Source: Acidimicrobiia bacterium
Lineage (GTDB): Bacteria; Actinomycetota; Acidimicrobiia; Spongiisociales; ZC4RG35
Length of the DNA: 42,588 bases
Reading direction: 5' to 3'
Assembly: GCA_025937235.1 (NCBI GenBank)
Contig: JAICRU010000019.1
Span: 1 to 42,588 of the forward strand
Below, piece by piece: positions 14,591-22,681 of the stretch. Position numbers and translations under genes: made by a program. Every line of letters starts with the position of its first letter. The first letter of the stretch is position 1. The notes beneath the pieces were generated by a model. The model had not been told where the DNA came from and searched no databases. It saw nothing but the letters and a program-made list of their open reading frames with translations.

Positions 14591-15819
14591 GCCCCAACCT
14601 CCTCGTAGAGGGTGGGTGGGTCGAAAGCGGCATGCAAGGCTTTGACCGCGGCGTCAACCTCGTCCGACCTGACCACACACGAGATGCGGATTGTCGACGT
14701 AGAGATCATCTCGATGTTGATCCCGGCCGATGCAAGCGTCTCGAAAACCTTGGCGGCCACGCCTGGATGCGACTTCATGCCCGCGCCGACGAGGGAGACC
14801 TTCGCGATGTCCGCGTCCACATCGACCGATTCGGCTTCGATCTCGCCGGCCACCTGCTTCGAGATGCGCTCGGCGTCCACCAGGTTGGCTCGGGGGACGG
14901 TGAAGCTGATATCGGTGCTCCCGTCGTGTGAGACGTTCTGGACGATCATGTCGATGTTGACCCCGGCGGCGGCGAGTGAGCCGAACAGGGCGGCCGCCAC
15001 ACCCGGGCGGTCGGAGACTCGGTTGACGGTGACCTTCGCCTCGGACCGATCATGGGCGATTCCACTGATGATCGCTTGCTCCATCGGGGACTCACGGACC
15101 CACGTGCCCTCCCCATCGTGAAAGGAGGAGCGAACATGGATCGGGATCTCGAAGCGGCGGCCGAACTCGACAGCCCTGGACATCAGGACCCCGGCGCCCG
15201 ATGCGGAGAGCTCCAGCATCTCATCGAAAGGGACCTCGTGGAGCTTTCGGGCCTCGGGGACGATTCGAGGATCGGCGGTGAACACCCCGTCGACATCGGT
15301 GAAGACCTCGACGCTGTCCGCTCCAAGGGCGGCGGCCAGGGCGACGGCAGTGGCGTCGGACCCTCCCCGGCCCAGGGTCGTGATCTCCTTCGACGAAGGA
15401 TCGACACCCTGGAAGCCGGCCACGATCACGACCTTGCCTTGTGCCAGGCTGTCGCTGACCCGGGTCCCCTTGATGTCCAGGATCTTCGCCGACCCATGCG
15501 ATGAATCGGTGAGGATCCCTGCCTGTGAGCCGGTGAAGCTGACCGCGGGGATGCCCCGGGAGTTCAGGGCGATCGAGAGCAGAGCCATCGAGATCCGCTC
15601 GCCGGCGCTGAGGAGCATGTCCATCTCCCTGGGCGAGGGGTCCTCGCTCAGCTCCCCGGCCAGATCGACGAGCTCGTCCGTTGTCTGGCCCATTGCCGAG
15701 ACCACCACCACCAGGTCGTGGCCCTCGCCCCGCGTCGACTCAACCCGATCGGCGACGGCCTCGATGCGGGCGACGTCGGCAAGGGATGTCCCACCGAACT
15801 TCTGGACCACGAGCGACAT
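14587..15819 (-). CDS. lysC: Aspartate kinase
   Basis: It phosphorylates aspartate in the first step of the aspartate family pathway. From ATG 15819 (MSLVVQKFGGTS) it has 410 residues; an upstream extension to 15861 is unlikely. The kinase domain shows KFGGTS (7-12), FTGSQAGI and TLGRGGSD. Two C-terminal ACT domains, around VTVNRVSDRPGVAAALF and KVSLVGAGMKSHPGVAAKV, are the usual sites for lysine/threonine feedback. An internal ATG at 15084 (MEQAIISGIAHD) stands where corynebacterial beta subunits begin. It is followed in the operon by asd. Confidence 0.95.
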   Translation of the reverse strand: MSLVVQKFGGTSLADVARIEAVADRVESTRGEGHDLVVVVSAMGQTTDELVDLAGELSEDPSPREMDMLLSAGERISMALLSIALNSRGIPAVSFTGSQAGILTDSSHGSAKILDIKGTRVSDSLAQGKVVIVAGFQGVDPSSKEITTLGRGGSDATAVALAAALGADSVEVFTDVDGVFTADPRIVPEARKLHEVPFDEMLELSASGAGVLMSRAVEFGRRFEIPIHVRSSFHDGEGTWVRESPMEQAIISGIAHDRSEAKVTVNRVSDRPGVAAALFGSLAAAGVNIDMIVQNVSHDGSTDISFTVPRANLVDAERISKQVAGEIEAESVDVDADIAKVSLVGAGMKSHPGVAAKVFETLASAGINIEMISTSTIRISCVVRSDEVDAAVKALHAAFDPPTLYEEVGA

Positions 15820-15889
15820 GTCGAACACAGTTTGAATGCTTTTCCACCCAAACACGAACACCGGCTCGGGATTGGGGAACGGCGCTGCC

Positions 15890-15895
15890 TAGAGT
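15890..15895 (+). promoter_or_regulatory. Probable -10 element (TAGAGT) for leaderless cyclophilin gene
   Basis: TAGAGT ends nine bases before ATG 15905 in the short divergent gap between aspartokinase and the cyclophilin gene. No Shine-Dalgarno is present, so transcription probably begins at or beside the start codon. Confidence 0.45.
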
Positions 15896-15904
15896 CGCTC
15901 CGCC

Positions 15905-16693
15905 ATGACCGACAGACGCCGGCGTCAGAAGGAGCAACGCGCCGCCAGGAGAGAAGCCGCGAAGAAACAGGAGGCCCGCAAGGAGCTGGGTCGCCGGCTG
16001 GGAATGGCTTTCCTGTTCGGTCTGGTGGTTGTGGGGATTTTCGTCGTCGGGGCCTTCTTCGGCGGCGAGGAGGGCGACCTACCCGGGAGTTACGAGGACT
16101 TCCTCGGCCAGCCGACCGCATGTGGCGCCGAGGCGCCGGAGCCCGAGCCGGTCCTGAGCTTCGATGCGCCGGAACCACAGGGTGACGTGACCGCCGGCTC
16201 CAACGTGACCGTGACCCTCGAGACGTCGTGCGGTGAGATCGAGATGGCCCTGGACCCGGTCGCCTCACCACAGACGGCCAACTCCTTCGTCTTCCTCGCT
16301 CGAGAGGGCTTCTTCGACGGCCAGGTCTTCCACCGCATAGAGGAGGGGTTCAGAGTCTTCTCCGGCGATCCCGAAGCCAACGGCCAGGGGGGCCCGGGCT
16401 ATCTGATTCCGGATGAGTTCCCGGCGGGCGACTTCGAATACACCCCCGACATGGTGCTGATGGACAATGTCGGCAGGGGCACGACCGGTAGCCGATTCTT
16501 CATCCTGACCGGGGAGGGCGCCGCGGCGCTCAACCCACAGTTCAACTTGCTGGGGGAGGTCACCTCTGGTCAGGAGACTCTCGAGGCAATCGCCGGCGTC
16601 GAGACGGCGGTACGACCCGGTTCGACCGGGCAGAGCCTTCCCCTGGAGACGGTTTACATCGAGAGGGCAACGGTCGAAGTAACCAGCCCGTGA
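15905..16693 (+). CDS. Membrane-anchored peptidyl-prolyl cis-trans isomerase, cyclophilin type
   Basis: The 262-residue protein has a very basic N-terminus (about 1-32), one membrane helix (about 33-54) and an extracellular cyclophilin domain (about 100-262). Cyclophilin marks are NSFVFLAREGFFDGQVFHRI, GGPGYLIPDEF, GSRFFILTGEG and NLLGEVTSGQET. At the usual FxxQGGDP the sequence is FRVFSGDP, so the conserved Gln is missing, although the active-site Arg equivalent in FHRI remains. It should assist folding of exported proteins outside the membrane. It begins a plus-strand run with the PHP gene and murJ. Confidence 0.9.
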   Translation: MTDRRRRQKEQRAARREAAKKQEARKELGRRLGMAFLFGLVVVGIFVVGAFFGGEEGDLPGSYEDFLGQPTACGAEAPEPEPVLSFDAPEPQGDVTAGSNVTVTLETSCGEIEMALDPVASPQTANSFVFLAREGFFDGQVFHRIEEGFRVFSGDPEANGQGGPGYLIPDEFPAGDFEYTPDMVLMDNVGRGTTGSRFFILTGEGAAALNPQFNLLGEVTSGQETLEAIAGVETAVRPGSTGQSLPLETVYIERATVEVTSP

Positions 16694-16729
16694 GAGCGGC
16701 ACAGGCAATCATCCTGGGCTGAGGACCAA

Positions 16730-17575
16730 ATGGCCGTAGACCTACATACTCACTCCACGGCCTCCGACGGGTCGGACGATCCCGCCACTCTCGTCGACAA
16801 GGCCGCTGCGATGGGACTGAGCACCATCGCCCTCACCGATCACGACACCCAGGACGGCATCGCACTTGCCCGCTCTGCTGCCGAACGGATGGGGGTCGAG
16901 CTGGTACCGGGCACCGAGCTGTCTCTTGAGTTCATGGGTGGAATGCATCTCCTCGTCCTCTGGCTCGAGCCGGGGCCGGGTCCGCTCCAGGACCGGCTGG
17001 GATCCCTGAGGCAGGGTCGCACCGGGCGGAACGAGTCGATCCTCGCCCTGCTCACCGACCACGGTATGCCGCTGACGATGGATGAGGTTCTCGAGCAGGC
17101 CGGTGAAGGCTCGGTGGGACGCCCCCACATCGCTGCGGTGATGGTGCGTCGAGGTTACGTGGCCTCCATCGCGGAGGCATTCGAGCTATGGCTGGCAGCT
17201 GGGAAGCCGGCCTACGCCAACCGACCCCGGCTAACGCCAGAGGAGGCGATCGGGCTTGCGGTGCAATCGCGTGGGGTCCCGATCCTGGCCCACCCTCACA
17301 CTCTCGGCATCAATCGGGCCGACGAGATGGCAGAGGTGCTCGACCGGCTGCTGTCGGCCGGGCTGATCGGGATGGAGACGATGTACGCCGCCTATCACCG
17401 CCACGAACGGGAGGGATACACCCACCTGGCCCGTCGTTTCGGGCTGAGCGTGTCCGGTGGAAGCGATTACCACGGCACGTATAAAGAAGGACTCGAGCTC
17501 GGGCGTGGCTATGGGGATCTGGAAGTACCCGAATCCGTCCTCGAGGACCTGCGCGACCGGAGGCCGGGAGCGTGA
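16730..17575 (+). CDS. PHP domain phosphoesterase (TrpH/RNase AM-like)
   Basis: The 281-residue protein shows the PHP metal motifs in order: DLHTHSTASDG (His6, His8, Asp13), LTDHDT (Asp37, His38, Asp39), PGTELS with Glu63, GRPHIA, LAHPHT and GGSDYHG near the C-terminus. The length and motifs match 3',5'-nucleoside bisphosphate phosphatase / 5'-3' exoribonuclease (YciV/TrpH), which uses three metals. A GAGGA ribosome site precedes ATG 16730. Its stop overlaps the GTG start of murJ, so the two are translated together. Confidence 0.88.
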   Translation: MAVDLHTHSTASDGSDDPATLVDKAAAMGLSTIALTDHDTQDGIALARSAAERMGVELVPGTELSLEFMGGMHLLVLWLEPGPGPLQDRLGSLRQGRTGRNESILALLTDHGMPLTMDEVLEQAGEGSVGRPHIAAVMVRRGYVASIAEAFELWLAAGKPAYANRPRLTPEEAIGLAVQSRGVPILAHPHTLGINRADEMAEVLDRLLSAGLIGMETMYAAYHRHEREGYTHLARRFGLSVSGGSDYHGTYKEGLELGRGYGDLEVPESVLEDLRDRRPGA

Positions 17576-19104
17576 GCCGGCCGATGAAGATGGGCGCAGC
17601 GGCTGCGGTCGTCTCCGCCAGCGTGCTCATCTCGCGTCTCCTCGGCCTGGCCAGAGAGGCCATCCTGGCCGCGCTGATCGGGGTCAACGCCGAGGGCGAC
17701 CTCTACCGGCAGGCGTTCCTGATCCCTGACTTCCTCAATTACCTGCTTGCAGGTGCCTTCCTCACCATCACCCTCATTCCGATTCTGAGCAGCCATCTGG
17801 AACGGGGAGATCCCGCCGCGGCCAGCCGGGCGTTCACCTCGGTGTTCCGGTTCGTGGCACTCGCCATCGTCGGGCTCACGGTCGTGATGTGGGTCGCGGC
17901 AGGGCCTTTGGTGTCCCTCCTCTTCCCCGAGGTCCCGGATCCCGACCGGCTCGTCTCGCTCACCCGCATCGTCCTCCCCGCTCAAGTCTTTCTGGTGGTG
18001 GGGGCCCTCCTCACGGCGGTGCAATACACCCACCGCCGATTCGCCCTTCCCGCCCTGGCACCGATCGTCTACAACCTGGGGATCATCGCAGGCGGCCTGA
18101 TCGGCGCCACCATGGGCGAGACCGGCCCGGAGGGGTTTCTGTGGGGCGCGGTGATCGGATCGGCAGTGGGCAACTTCGGTCTGCAGTGGGCTGGGGCGCG
18201 TCGCACAGGGACATGGTTCACCGATGTGCCCGCCGGCGAGTCTTCGGTGAAGGAGTACCTGCTACTGGCCCTGCCGTTGATGCTGGGTCAGTCCATCGCC
18301 GTCCTCGACGAGCAGTTCGTCCGCTTCTTTGGCCAGGTGGACGTGGGTGCCACCTCCGCCCTCAGCTTCGCCCGTCAACTCAACATGGTCCCGGTCGGGG
18401 TGATCGCCCAGGCTGCCGGAGTCGCCGCATTCCCCTTCCTGGCCCGCCTCGCTGCCGGGGGAGATGTCGACGGGCTCGTACGCACCACTGGCCGTGCTGC
18501 TCGCAACACCGTGTTCGTCGCCGCAGGAGCCACCGCGGCCCTGGTCGTGCTGGCCCGTCCCCTCGTCCGCCTCCTCTACCAGTACGGCGAGTTCAGCGCC
18601 ACCGACGGCGAGCTCGTCGCCGGGCTCCTCGTCATCTACGCCTTTTCCATCCCGGCCTGGGGGCTCCATCAGATCCTCTCCAGGCATTTCTATGCCAAGC
18701 GAATGATGTGGCGGGTCGTCCTGATCGGTTCGTTGGGGACACTGGTGGCCATCCCGGTCTGGCTCCTCTTGTACGACGCCTTGGGCGTCGAGGGCTTCGC
18801 CCTCGCTTCCACGGTGGTCATGACCGCATACGCCATTGCGCTGCTTGTGGCCTGGGGCCTCGATTCGGGATGGGCGGCGGTACGAGGGCTCGTCCCATCG
18901 GTCCTCCGTGGGCTGACCGCGGCCACGCTGGCCGCCCTGGCCGCCTACCCCCTGGTGACCGCCCTCTTCGACGGGTCTGACCTGTCCCTTCTCGAGGGGG
19001 TGGTCGCCGCCCTCATCGGTGGCCTGACCACAGTCGCGGTGTTTCTAGGTGTCTCCGCATTGATGCGGGCCCCCGAGCTGCGAGACCTGCTGCGCCGTAG
19101 CTGA
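17572..19104 (+). CDS. murJ: Lipid II flippase MurJ (MviN family)
   Basis: The 510-residue protein has about 14 hydrophobic segments of the MOP/MATE-like exporter fold. The family start motif ISRLLGLAREAILAALIG lies near residues 20-37 and LIPDFLNYLLAGAFLTITLIP follows. It should flip lipid II across the membrane for peptidoglycan synthesis. It starts with GTG overlapping the stop of the PHP gene (GTGA). The actinobacterial C-terminal pseudokinase extension seen in mycobacterial MurJ is absent. Confidence 0.93.
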   Translation: MSRPMKMGAAAAVVSASVLISRLLGLAREAILAALIGVNAEGDLYRQAFLIPDFLNYLLAGAFLTITLIPILSSHLERGDPAAASRAFTSVFRFVALAIVGLTVVMWVAAGPLVSLLFPEVPDPDRLVSLTRIVLPAQVFLVVGALLTAVQYTHRRFALPALAPIVYNLGIIAGGLIGATMGETGPEGFLWGAVIGSAVGNFGLQWAGARRTGTWFTDVPAGESSVKEYLLLALPLMLGQSIAVLDEQFVRFFGQVDVGATSALSFARQLNMVPVGVIAQAAGVAAFPFLARLAAGGDVDGLVRTTGRAARNTVFVAAGATAALVVLARPLVRLLYQYGEFSATDGELVAGLLVIYAFSIPAWGLHQILSRHFYAKRMMWRVVLIGSLGTLVAIPVWLLLYDALGVEGFALASTVVMTAYAIALLVAWGLDSGWAAVRGLVPSVLRGLTAATLAALAAYPLVTALFDGSDLSLLEGVVAALIGGLTTVAVFLGVSALMRAPELRDLLRRS

Positions 19105-19445
19105 CTCCGTGTGGTGTGCGGGCCAACCCTCCTCTCTTGGAAGACGTCCAGCGTCGGATGGGGAGCCAACTTCGACCCGGGATGATCGAAGTCGAAGGTG
19201 ATGAGGAGACCAGGGCCGTTGACCCCGTCACCTTCGAAGCTGGGGTCGACCGACTCGATAAAGCCGGCGGCGATCAACGGGTAGGCGAAGTTGTCCGCTT
19301 CGACCGACCCGACAGCCCCGGTGGGAACGGATTTCCCTCTGTCCGGGCACAGAATATGGCCGTGGTCTCATGGACGGTTGCCGCTGCCGCAGCGTGAACA
19401 CCAGCGTCATCGCCGAAACGAGCGCCAACGAGAAAACCCGGGAGC
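19105..19445. other. Region without a convincing gene, holding a possible degraded minus-strand ORF
   Basis: No frame here has a credible start, length and coding look together. On the minus strand a frame open from about 19365 reads GHILCPDRGKSVPTG, AVGSVEADNFAYPLIAAGFIE and then GPGLLITFDFDHPG. This looks protein-like but has no ATG or GTG, and its stop lies deep inside murJ. It may be a decayed gene. No RNA gene is seen. Confidence 0.35.
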
Positions 19446-19658
19446 TCAGGTCGGTCTGACGATGTCCCGGGGCATGTTCGGCTCCTCGGTGCGCCCGGCG
19501 AGCAGCCAGGAGGGCAGCGGACGCGACCCGTCCCTGGGCGCCTGGCGGGAAACCCGCTCCTCCTCGGTGATCCGGTCGAGGACGACGGCAATCAGGGCCG
19601 CTTCGAACGCGCTTGCCCCGCCTCTGATCTCGATGCCTGTTGGCTCGATGCGGCTCAT
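19446..19658 (-). CDS. Small protein resembling acyl-CoA carboxylase epsilon subunit
   Basis: The 70-residue protein has a strand-helix start (GIEIRGGASAFEAALIAVVLDRITEEERVS) and a Trp-containing tail (PSWLLAGRTEEPN). Size and layout recall the small epsilon subunits of actinobacterial acyl-CoA carboxylases, which have a short strand, a helix of type EEVAALVAVL and a Trp-containing tail. Its ATG overlaps the stop of the methylmalonyl-CoA epimerase gene by four bases. This supports a shared role in propionyl-/methylmalonyl-CoA metabolism. The carboxylase alpha and beta genes are not in the window, so the call is tentative. Confidence 0.55.
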   Translation of the reverse strand: MSRIEPTGIEIRGGASAFEAALIAVVLDRITEEERVSRQAPRDGSRPLPSWLLAGRTEEPNMPRDIVRPT

Positions 19659-20062
19659 CCCGGTAACTCCACCAGCTCGATCAAGGTACCACCGAGATCG
19701 GCCGGGTGGACAAAGGCGATCCGGGCGCCCCGACCCCCGGGGCGCGGCGACTCGTCGATGAGCCGGGCACCTTGCTGATGCAGGTGCTCCAGTGCGATCT
19801 CGATCGAGGCCACCATGAAGGCGACATGGTGCAGACCTTCCCCCCTCTTCTCCAGGAAGCGTCCGACCGGGGTGTCTGCCGCAAGAGGCTGGAGCAGCTG
19901 GACGAAGGAGCCACCCACCGGGATCATCGCCTCCTCGACGCCTTGTGCCTCGACAACCTCCCGGTAGAGAGGGCCCACCCCGTAACGCGCCTGGTAACCG
20001 TCTAGTGCCGCCTCCAGATCGGTCACCGCGATGCCGACGTGGTCCAGATTCAAGAGTTTCAC
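19655..20062 (-). CDS. mce: Methylmalonyl-CoA epimerase
   Basis: From GTG 20062 (VKLLNLDHVGIAV) the protein has 135 residues, the normal length; the longer frame upstream is antisense to the thiolase gene. The glyoxalase/VOC fold shows LDHVGIAVTDLEAALDGY with the metal His, FLEKRGEGLHHVAFMV with a second His, and GTLIELVE with the metal Glu. It interconverts (2R)- and (2S)-methylmalonyl-CoA on the propionate route. It is divergent from the thiolase gene, with starts about 40 bases apart, and leads a two-gene operon with the epsilon-like protein. Confidence 0.92.
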   Translation of the reverse strand: MKLLNLDHVGIAVTDLEAALDGYQARYGVGPLYREVVEAQGVEEAMIPVGGSFVQLLQPLAADTPVGRFLEKRGEGLHHVAFMVASIEIALEHLHQQGARLIDESPRPGGRGARIAFVHPADLGGTLIELVELPG

Positions 20063-20065
20063 CGG

Positions 20066-20106
20066 CAGGAGGCTAAATGCCGTCGCCGGTAGCATCATCC
20101 TGGTGA
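20066..20106 (+). promoter_or_regulatory. Ribosome site and 9-codon upstream ORF overlapping the thiolase start
   Basis: AGGAGG lies about six bases before ATG 20077, which opens a 9-codon frame (MPSPVASSW) ending in TGA 20104-20106. That stop overlaps the proposed GTG start of thiolase at 20103, which has no ribosome site of its own. The arrangement fits reinitiation or translational coupling from a leader peptide. Confidence 0.4.
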
Positions 20107-21284
20107 CCAACCCAGTCCTGACCGGGATCGCCCGCACTCCCATCGGCAGATACGGCGGTGCCCTCGCCCAGTTGCGCGCAGTGGAGCTTGGTGGCCTCGC
20201 CATCGCAGGCGCCATCGAGCGGAGTCAGATCGACCCCGGCGAAGTCGACGAAGTCCTGTTCGGACACGTGCTCCAGGCTGGAGAGGGGCAAATCACGGCC
20301 CGTCAGGCAGCGGCGCGGGGGGGTCTACCGATGACGGTGCCGTCGGTGACCATCAACAAGGTGTGCCTGTCGGGTTTGTCGGCAATCGGGCTCGCGGAGC
20401 GGGGGGTCCGGGCAGGTGACACGAAGTTCGCAGTCGCGGGCGGGATGGAGAGCATGTCCAACGCCCCCCATGTCCTCAGGGAGTTGAGATGGGGAGCGAG
20501 GATCGGCAACGTCGAGATGGTCGACGTGATGCAGCACGACGGCCTCTTCTGTGCGTTCGATCACTGCACGATGGGCGAGTCCTCCGACCTGAAGAACCAG
20601 CGTCTGGGGATTTCCCGTGAAGAACAAGACATGTGGGCGGCCCGGAGCCATCAACGAGCCGAGGAGGCGACCACGACTGGGATCATGGCGGACGAGATCG
20701 TCCCTGTAACCGTGCACAGGACTAGGGCCGATCCGATCATGGTGGATCGGGATGAAGGCATCAGGGAAGGCACCACGACCGAGTCCCTGGGCGCCCTCCG
20801 GCCCGCCTTCATCCCGGATGGCACGATCACTGCCGGCAACGCATCGCAGATATCTGACGGCGCCGCCGCCGTCATCGTCGCCGACCGTCGGGCCGCGGAG
20901 GCGTCCGGCGCGCCGCTCCTCGCCGAGATCCTGGGCTACGGGCAGATCGGCGGGGTCGATGCCAGCCTCCACGAGCGCCCCGCCGAGGCACTTCTGATCG
21001 CACTCAAACGGGCCGGACTGGAGGTTGGCGATCTCGACCTGATCGAGATCAACGAGGCGTTCGCCGCCGTCTCGCTCTGGTCGGCGCGGATCCTCGACAT
21101 CCCGGAGTCCAAGGTCAACGTCCACGGTGGTGCCGTTGCATTGGGCCATCCCATCGGTGCCACCGGCGCACGTCTGGTGGTCAGCCTCGTCAACGCCCTC
21201 CGGGCCCGGGGGGGCGGCCTCGGCGCCGCCACCCTCTGCGGAGGGGGCGGGCAGGGCGACGCCCTCGTCATCAAGGTCGGTTGA
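20103..21284 (+). CDS. Thiolase (acetyl-CoA C-acyltransferase)
   Basis: From GTG 20103 the protein has 393 residues, the standard thiolase length; a longer frame to 20031 adds an untypical N-terminus. The acyl-binding Cys88 is in INKVCLSGL, the catalytic His in NVHGG and in GHPIGATGAR, NEAFAAV is conserved, and the second Cys is in LCGGGGQGDAL. It condenses two acetyl-CoA or cleaves 3-ketoacyl-CoA. Biosynthetic and degradative roles cannot be told apart here. Its stop overlaps the glpX start by one base (TGATG). Confidence 0.93.
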   Translation: MTNPVLTGIARTPIGRYGGALAQLRAVELGGLAIAGAIERSQIDPGEVDEVLFGHVLQAGEGQITARQAAARGGLPMTVPSVTINKVCLSGLSAIGLAERGVRAGDTKFAVAGGMESMSNAPHVLRELRWGARIGNVEMVDVMQHDGLFCAFDHCTMGESSDLKNQRLGISREEQDMWAARSHQRAEEATTTGIMADEIVPVTVHRTRADPIMVDRDEGIREGTTTESLGALRPAFIPDGTITAGNASQISDGAAAVIVADRRAAEASGAPLLAEILGYGQIGGVDASLHERPAEALLIALKRAGLEVGDLDLIEINEAFAAVSLWSARILDIPESKVNVHGGAVALGHPIGATGARLVVSLVNALRARGGGLGAATLCGGGGQGDALVIKVG

Positions 21285-22276
21285 TGCCCGAGCCCGTCGA
21301 ACGCAACCTGGGCCTCGACCTGGTGCGTGTCACCGAGACCGCAGCCATGGGTGCCGCCCGCTGGCTGGGCCGTGGCAACAAAGAAGCCGCCGACCAGGCC
21401 GCGGTCGACGGGATGCGACTACATCTCTCGACACTCGACATCGACGGGCTGGTCGTCATCGGTGAGGGGGAGAAGGACTCGGCCCCGATGCTCTACAACG
21501 GGGAGCGGGTGGGCAGCGGCCACGGTCTGGTGGTGGACGTCGCCGTCGACCCGGTGGACGGGACCACCCTCACTGCTTCGGGCATGCCCGGCGCCATCGC
21601 CGTGATCGCCCTTGCCGAGGGTCGTGGAACGATGTACGCCCCGGGCTCACTGGTCTACATGGACAAGATCGCGGTCGGCCCAGAGGCCGCCGGGATGGTG
21701 GAGCTCGGCGCACCCGTGGAGCACAATCTCCGGCAGGTGGCCAAGGCCAAGCGCAAGGACGTCAACGATCTCAGGGTGCTGATACTGGACAGAGACCGAA
21801 ACCAGCATTACATCGACGGTGTGCGCCGGGCCGGGGCCCGGATCTCCCTGATCCGTGACGGGGATGTGGCCGGGGCCATCGCCACCGCCCAGGAGGAGAC
21901 AGCCGCCGACATCCTGCTCGGCATCGGCGGCTCACCAGAGGCTGTGATCGCAGCTGCGGCTCTGAAGTGCATGGGCGGCGAGATCCAGTGCAAGCTGTGG
22001 CCCCGGAGCGCGGAGGAGCGTCAACTCGGGCTGGACGAAGGACTCGACCTCGACCAGGTCATGGGCACCGCCACCCTGGTCGCGTCCGACAACGTCTTCT
22101 TCGCCGCCACGGGGGTCACCGGAGGCGAATACCTGCAGGCTGTCGAGTTCCGGCGGGAAGACCACGTGGTGACCCATTCGGTGATCATGCGTTCCAAGAC
22201 CGGTTCGATCCGGTACATGGAGGCCACGCACAACATCGCCCGTCTCGGCGAGATCTCGGCCCAGACCCTCGACTAG
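21284..22276 (+). CDS. glpX: Fructose-1,6-bisphosphatase class II
   Basis: The 330-residue protein removes the 1-phosphate of fructose-1,6-bisphosphate in gluconeogenesis. Lithium-sensitive phosphatase motifs are present: VIGEGEKDSAPMLYNGE for metal binding, and VAVDPVDGTT. LGIGGSPEAVIAAAALKCMGG and ATGVTGGEYL are typical of GlpX. The upstream TTG at 21281 is a poorer start than ATG 21284, which overlaps the thiolase stop. The chain looks complete and convergent with the small membrane protein. Confidence 0.95.
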   Translation: MPEPVERNLGLDLVRVTETAAMGAARWLGRGNKEAADQAAVDGMRLHLSTLDIDGLVVIGEGEKDSAPMLYNGERVGSGHGLVVDVAVDPVDGTTLTASGMPGAIAVIALAEGRGTMYAPGSLVYMDKIAVGPEAAGMVELGAPVEHNLRQVAKAKRKDVNDLRVLILDRDRNQHYIDGVRRAGARISLIRDGDVAGAIATAQEETAADILLGIGGSPEAVIAAAALKCMGGEIQCKLWPRSAEERQLGLDEGLDLDQVMGTATLVASDNVFFAATGVTGGEYLQAVEFRREDHVVTHSVIMRSKTGSIRYMEATHNIARLGEISAQTLD

Positions 22277-22287
22277 CTGTCTCTCGA

Positions 22288-22635
22288 TCAGACGGTGTCG
22301 GAGAGAATGGTCCGCACGTCCATCACGATCCCGATCAGCAACAGGATCGTCACCACACCGATGAAGACGGTATAGGCCCAACGGGCCCGATGGTCGGCGA
22401 TCCAAAAACGGCGCACCCCGGAGACCCCCATGTAGATGGCGAGCACCGAGAGGGCGATCGTCAGCGGGGCACTGGCCGCTCCTGACAGACCGACGACTGG
22501 GGCCAGGATCGGGATCAGCAGGTAGGTGATGATGCAGCGAATCCCGGACACCACGATCGCGGCTGTGGTGTTGCGGCGGGCACCGAGGATGGCGTTCTTG
22601 TCGACGACGTTGCCGACACGAAGCAGCCGGCGCAT
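22288..22635 (-). CDS. Small hypothetical membrane protein
   Basis: The 115-residue protein from ATG 22635 has three hydrophobic segments, about residues 24-48, 56-72 and 85-104, with a basic loop (VRRFWIADHRARWAY) between the last two. No family is recognised. The frame stays open upstream for some 15 codons to the stop of the heme oxidase gene, so the true start may be a rare codon there (residues like ATEQLRSERTSADRF). It is the last gene of the long dnaX-heme transcription unit. Confidence 0.68.
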   Translation of the reverse strand: MRRLLRVGNVVDKNAILGARRNTTAAIVVSGIRCIITYLLIPILAPVVGLSGAASAPLTIALSVLAIYMGVSGVRRFWIADHRARWAYTVFIGVVTILLLIGIVMDVRTILSDTV

Positions 22636-22681
22636 GAAACGGTCGGCGGAGGTCCGCTCCGACCTCAGCTGTTCGGTTGCG

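Noticed and set aside
19274-19591. 105-residue minus-strand frame overlapping the epsilon-like gene
   Set aside because: It is in a different frame from the coupled 70-residue gene and shows no coding character.
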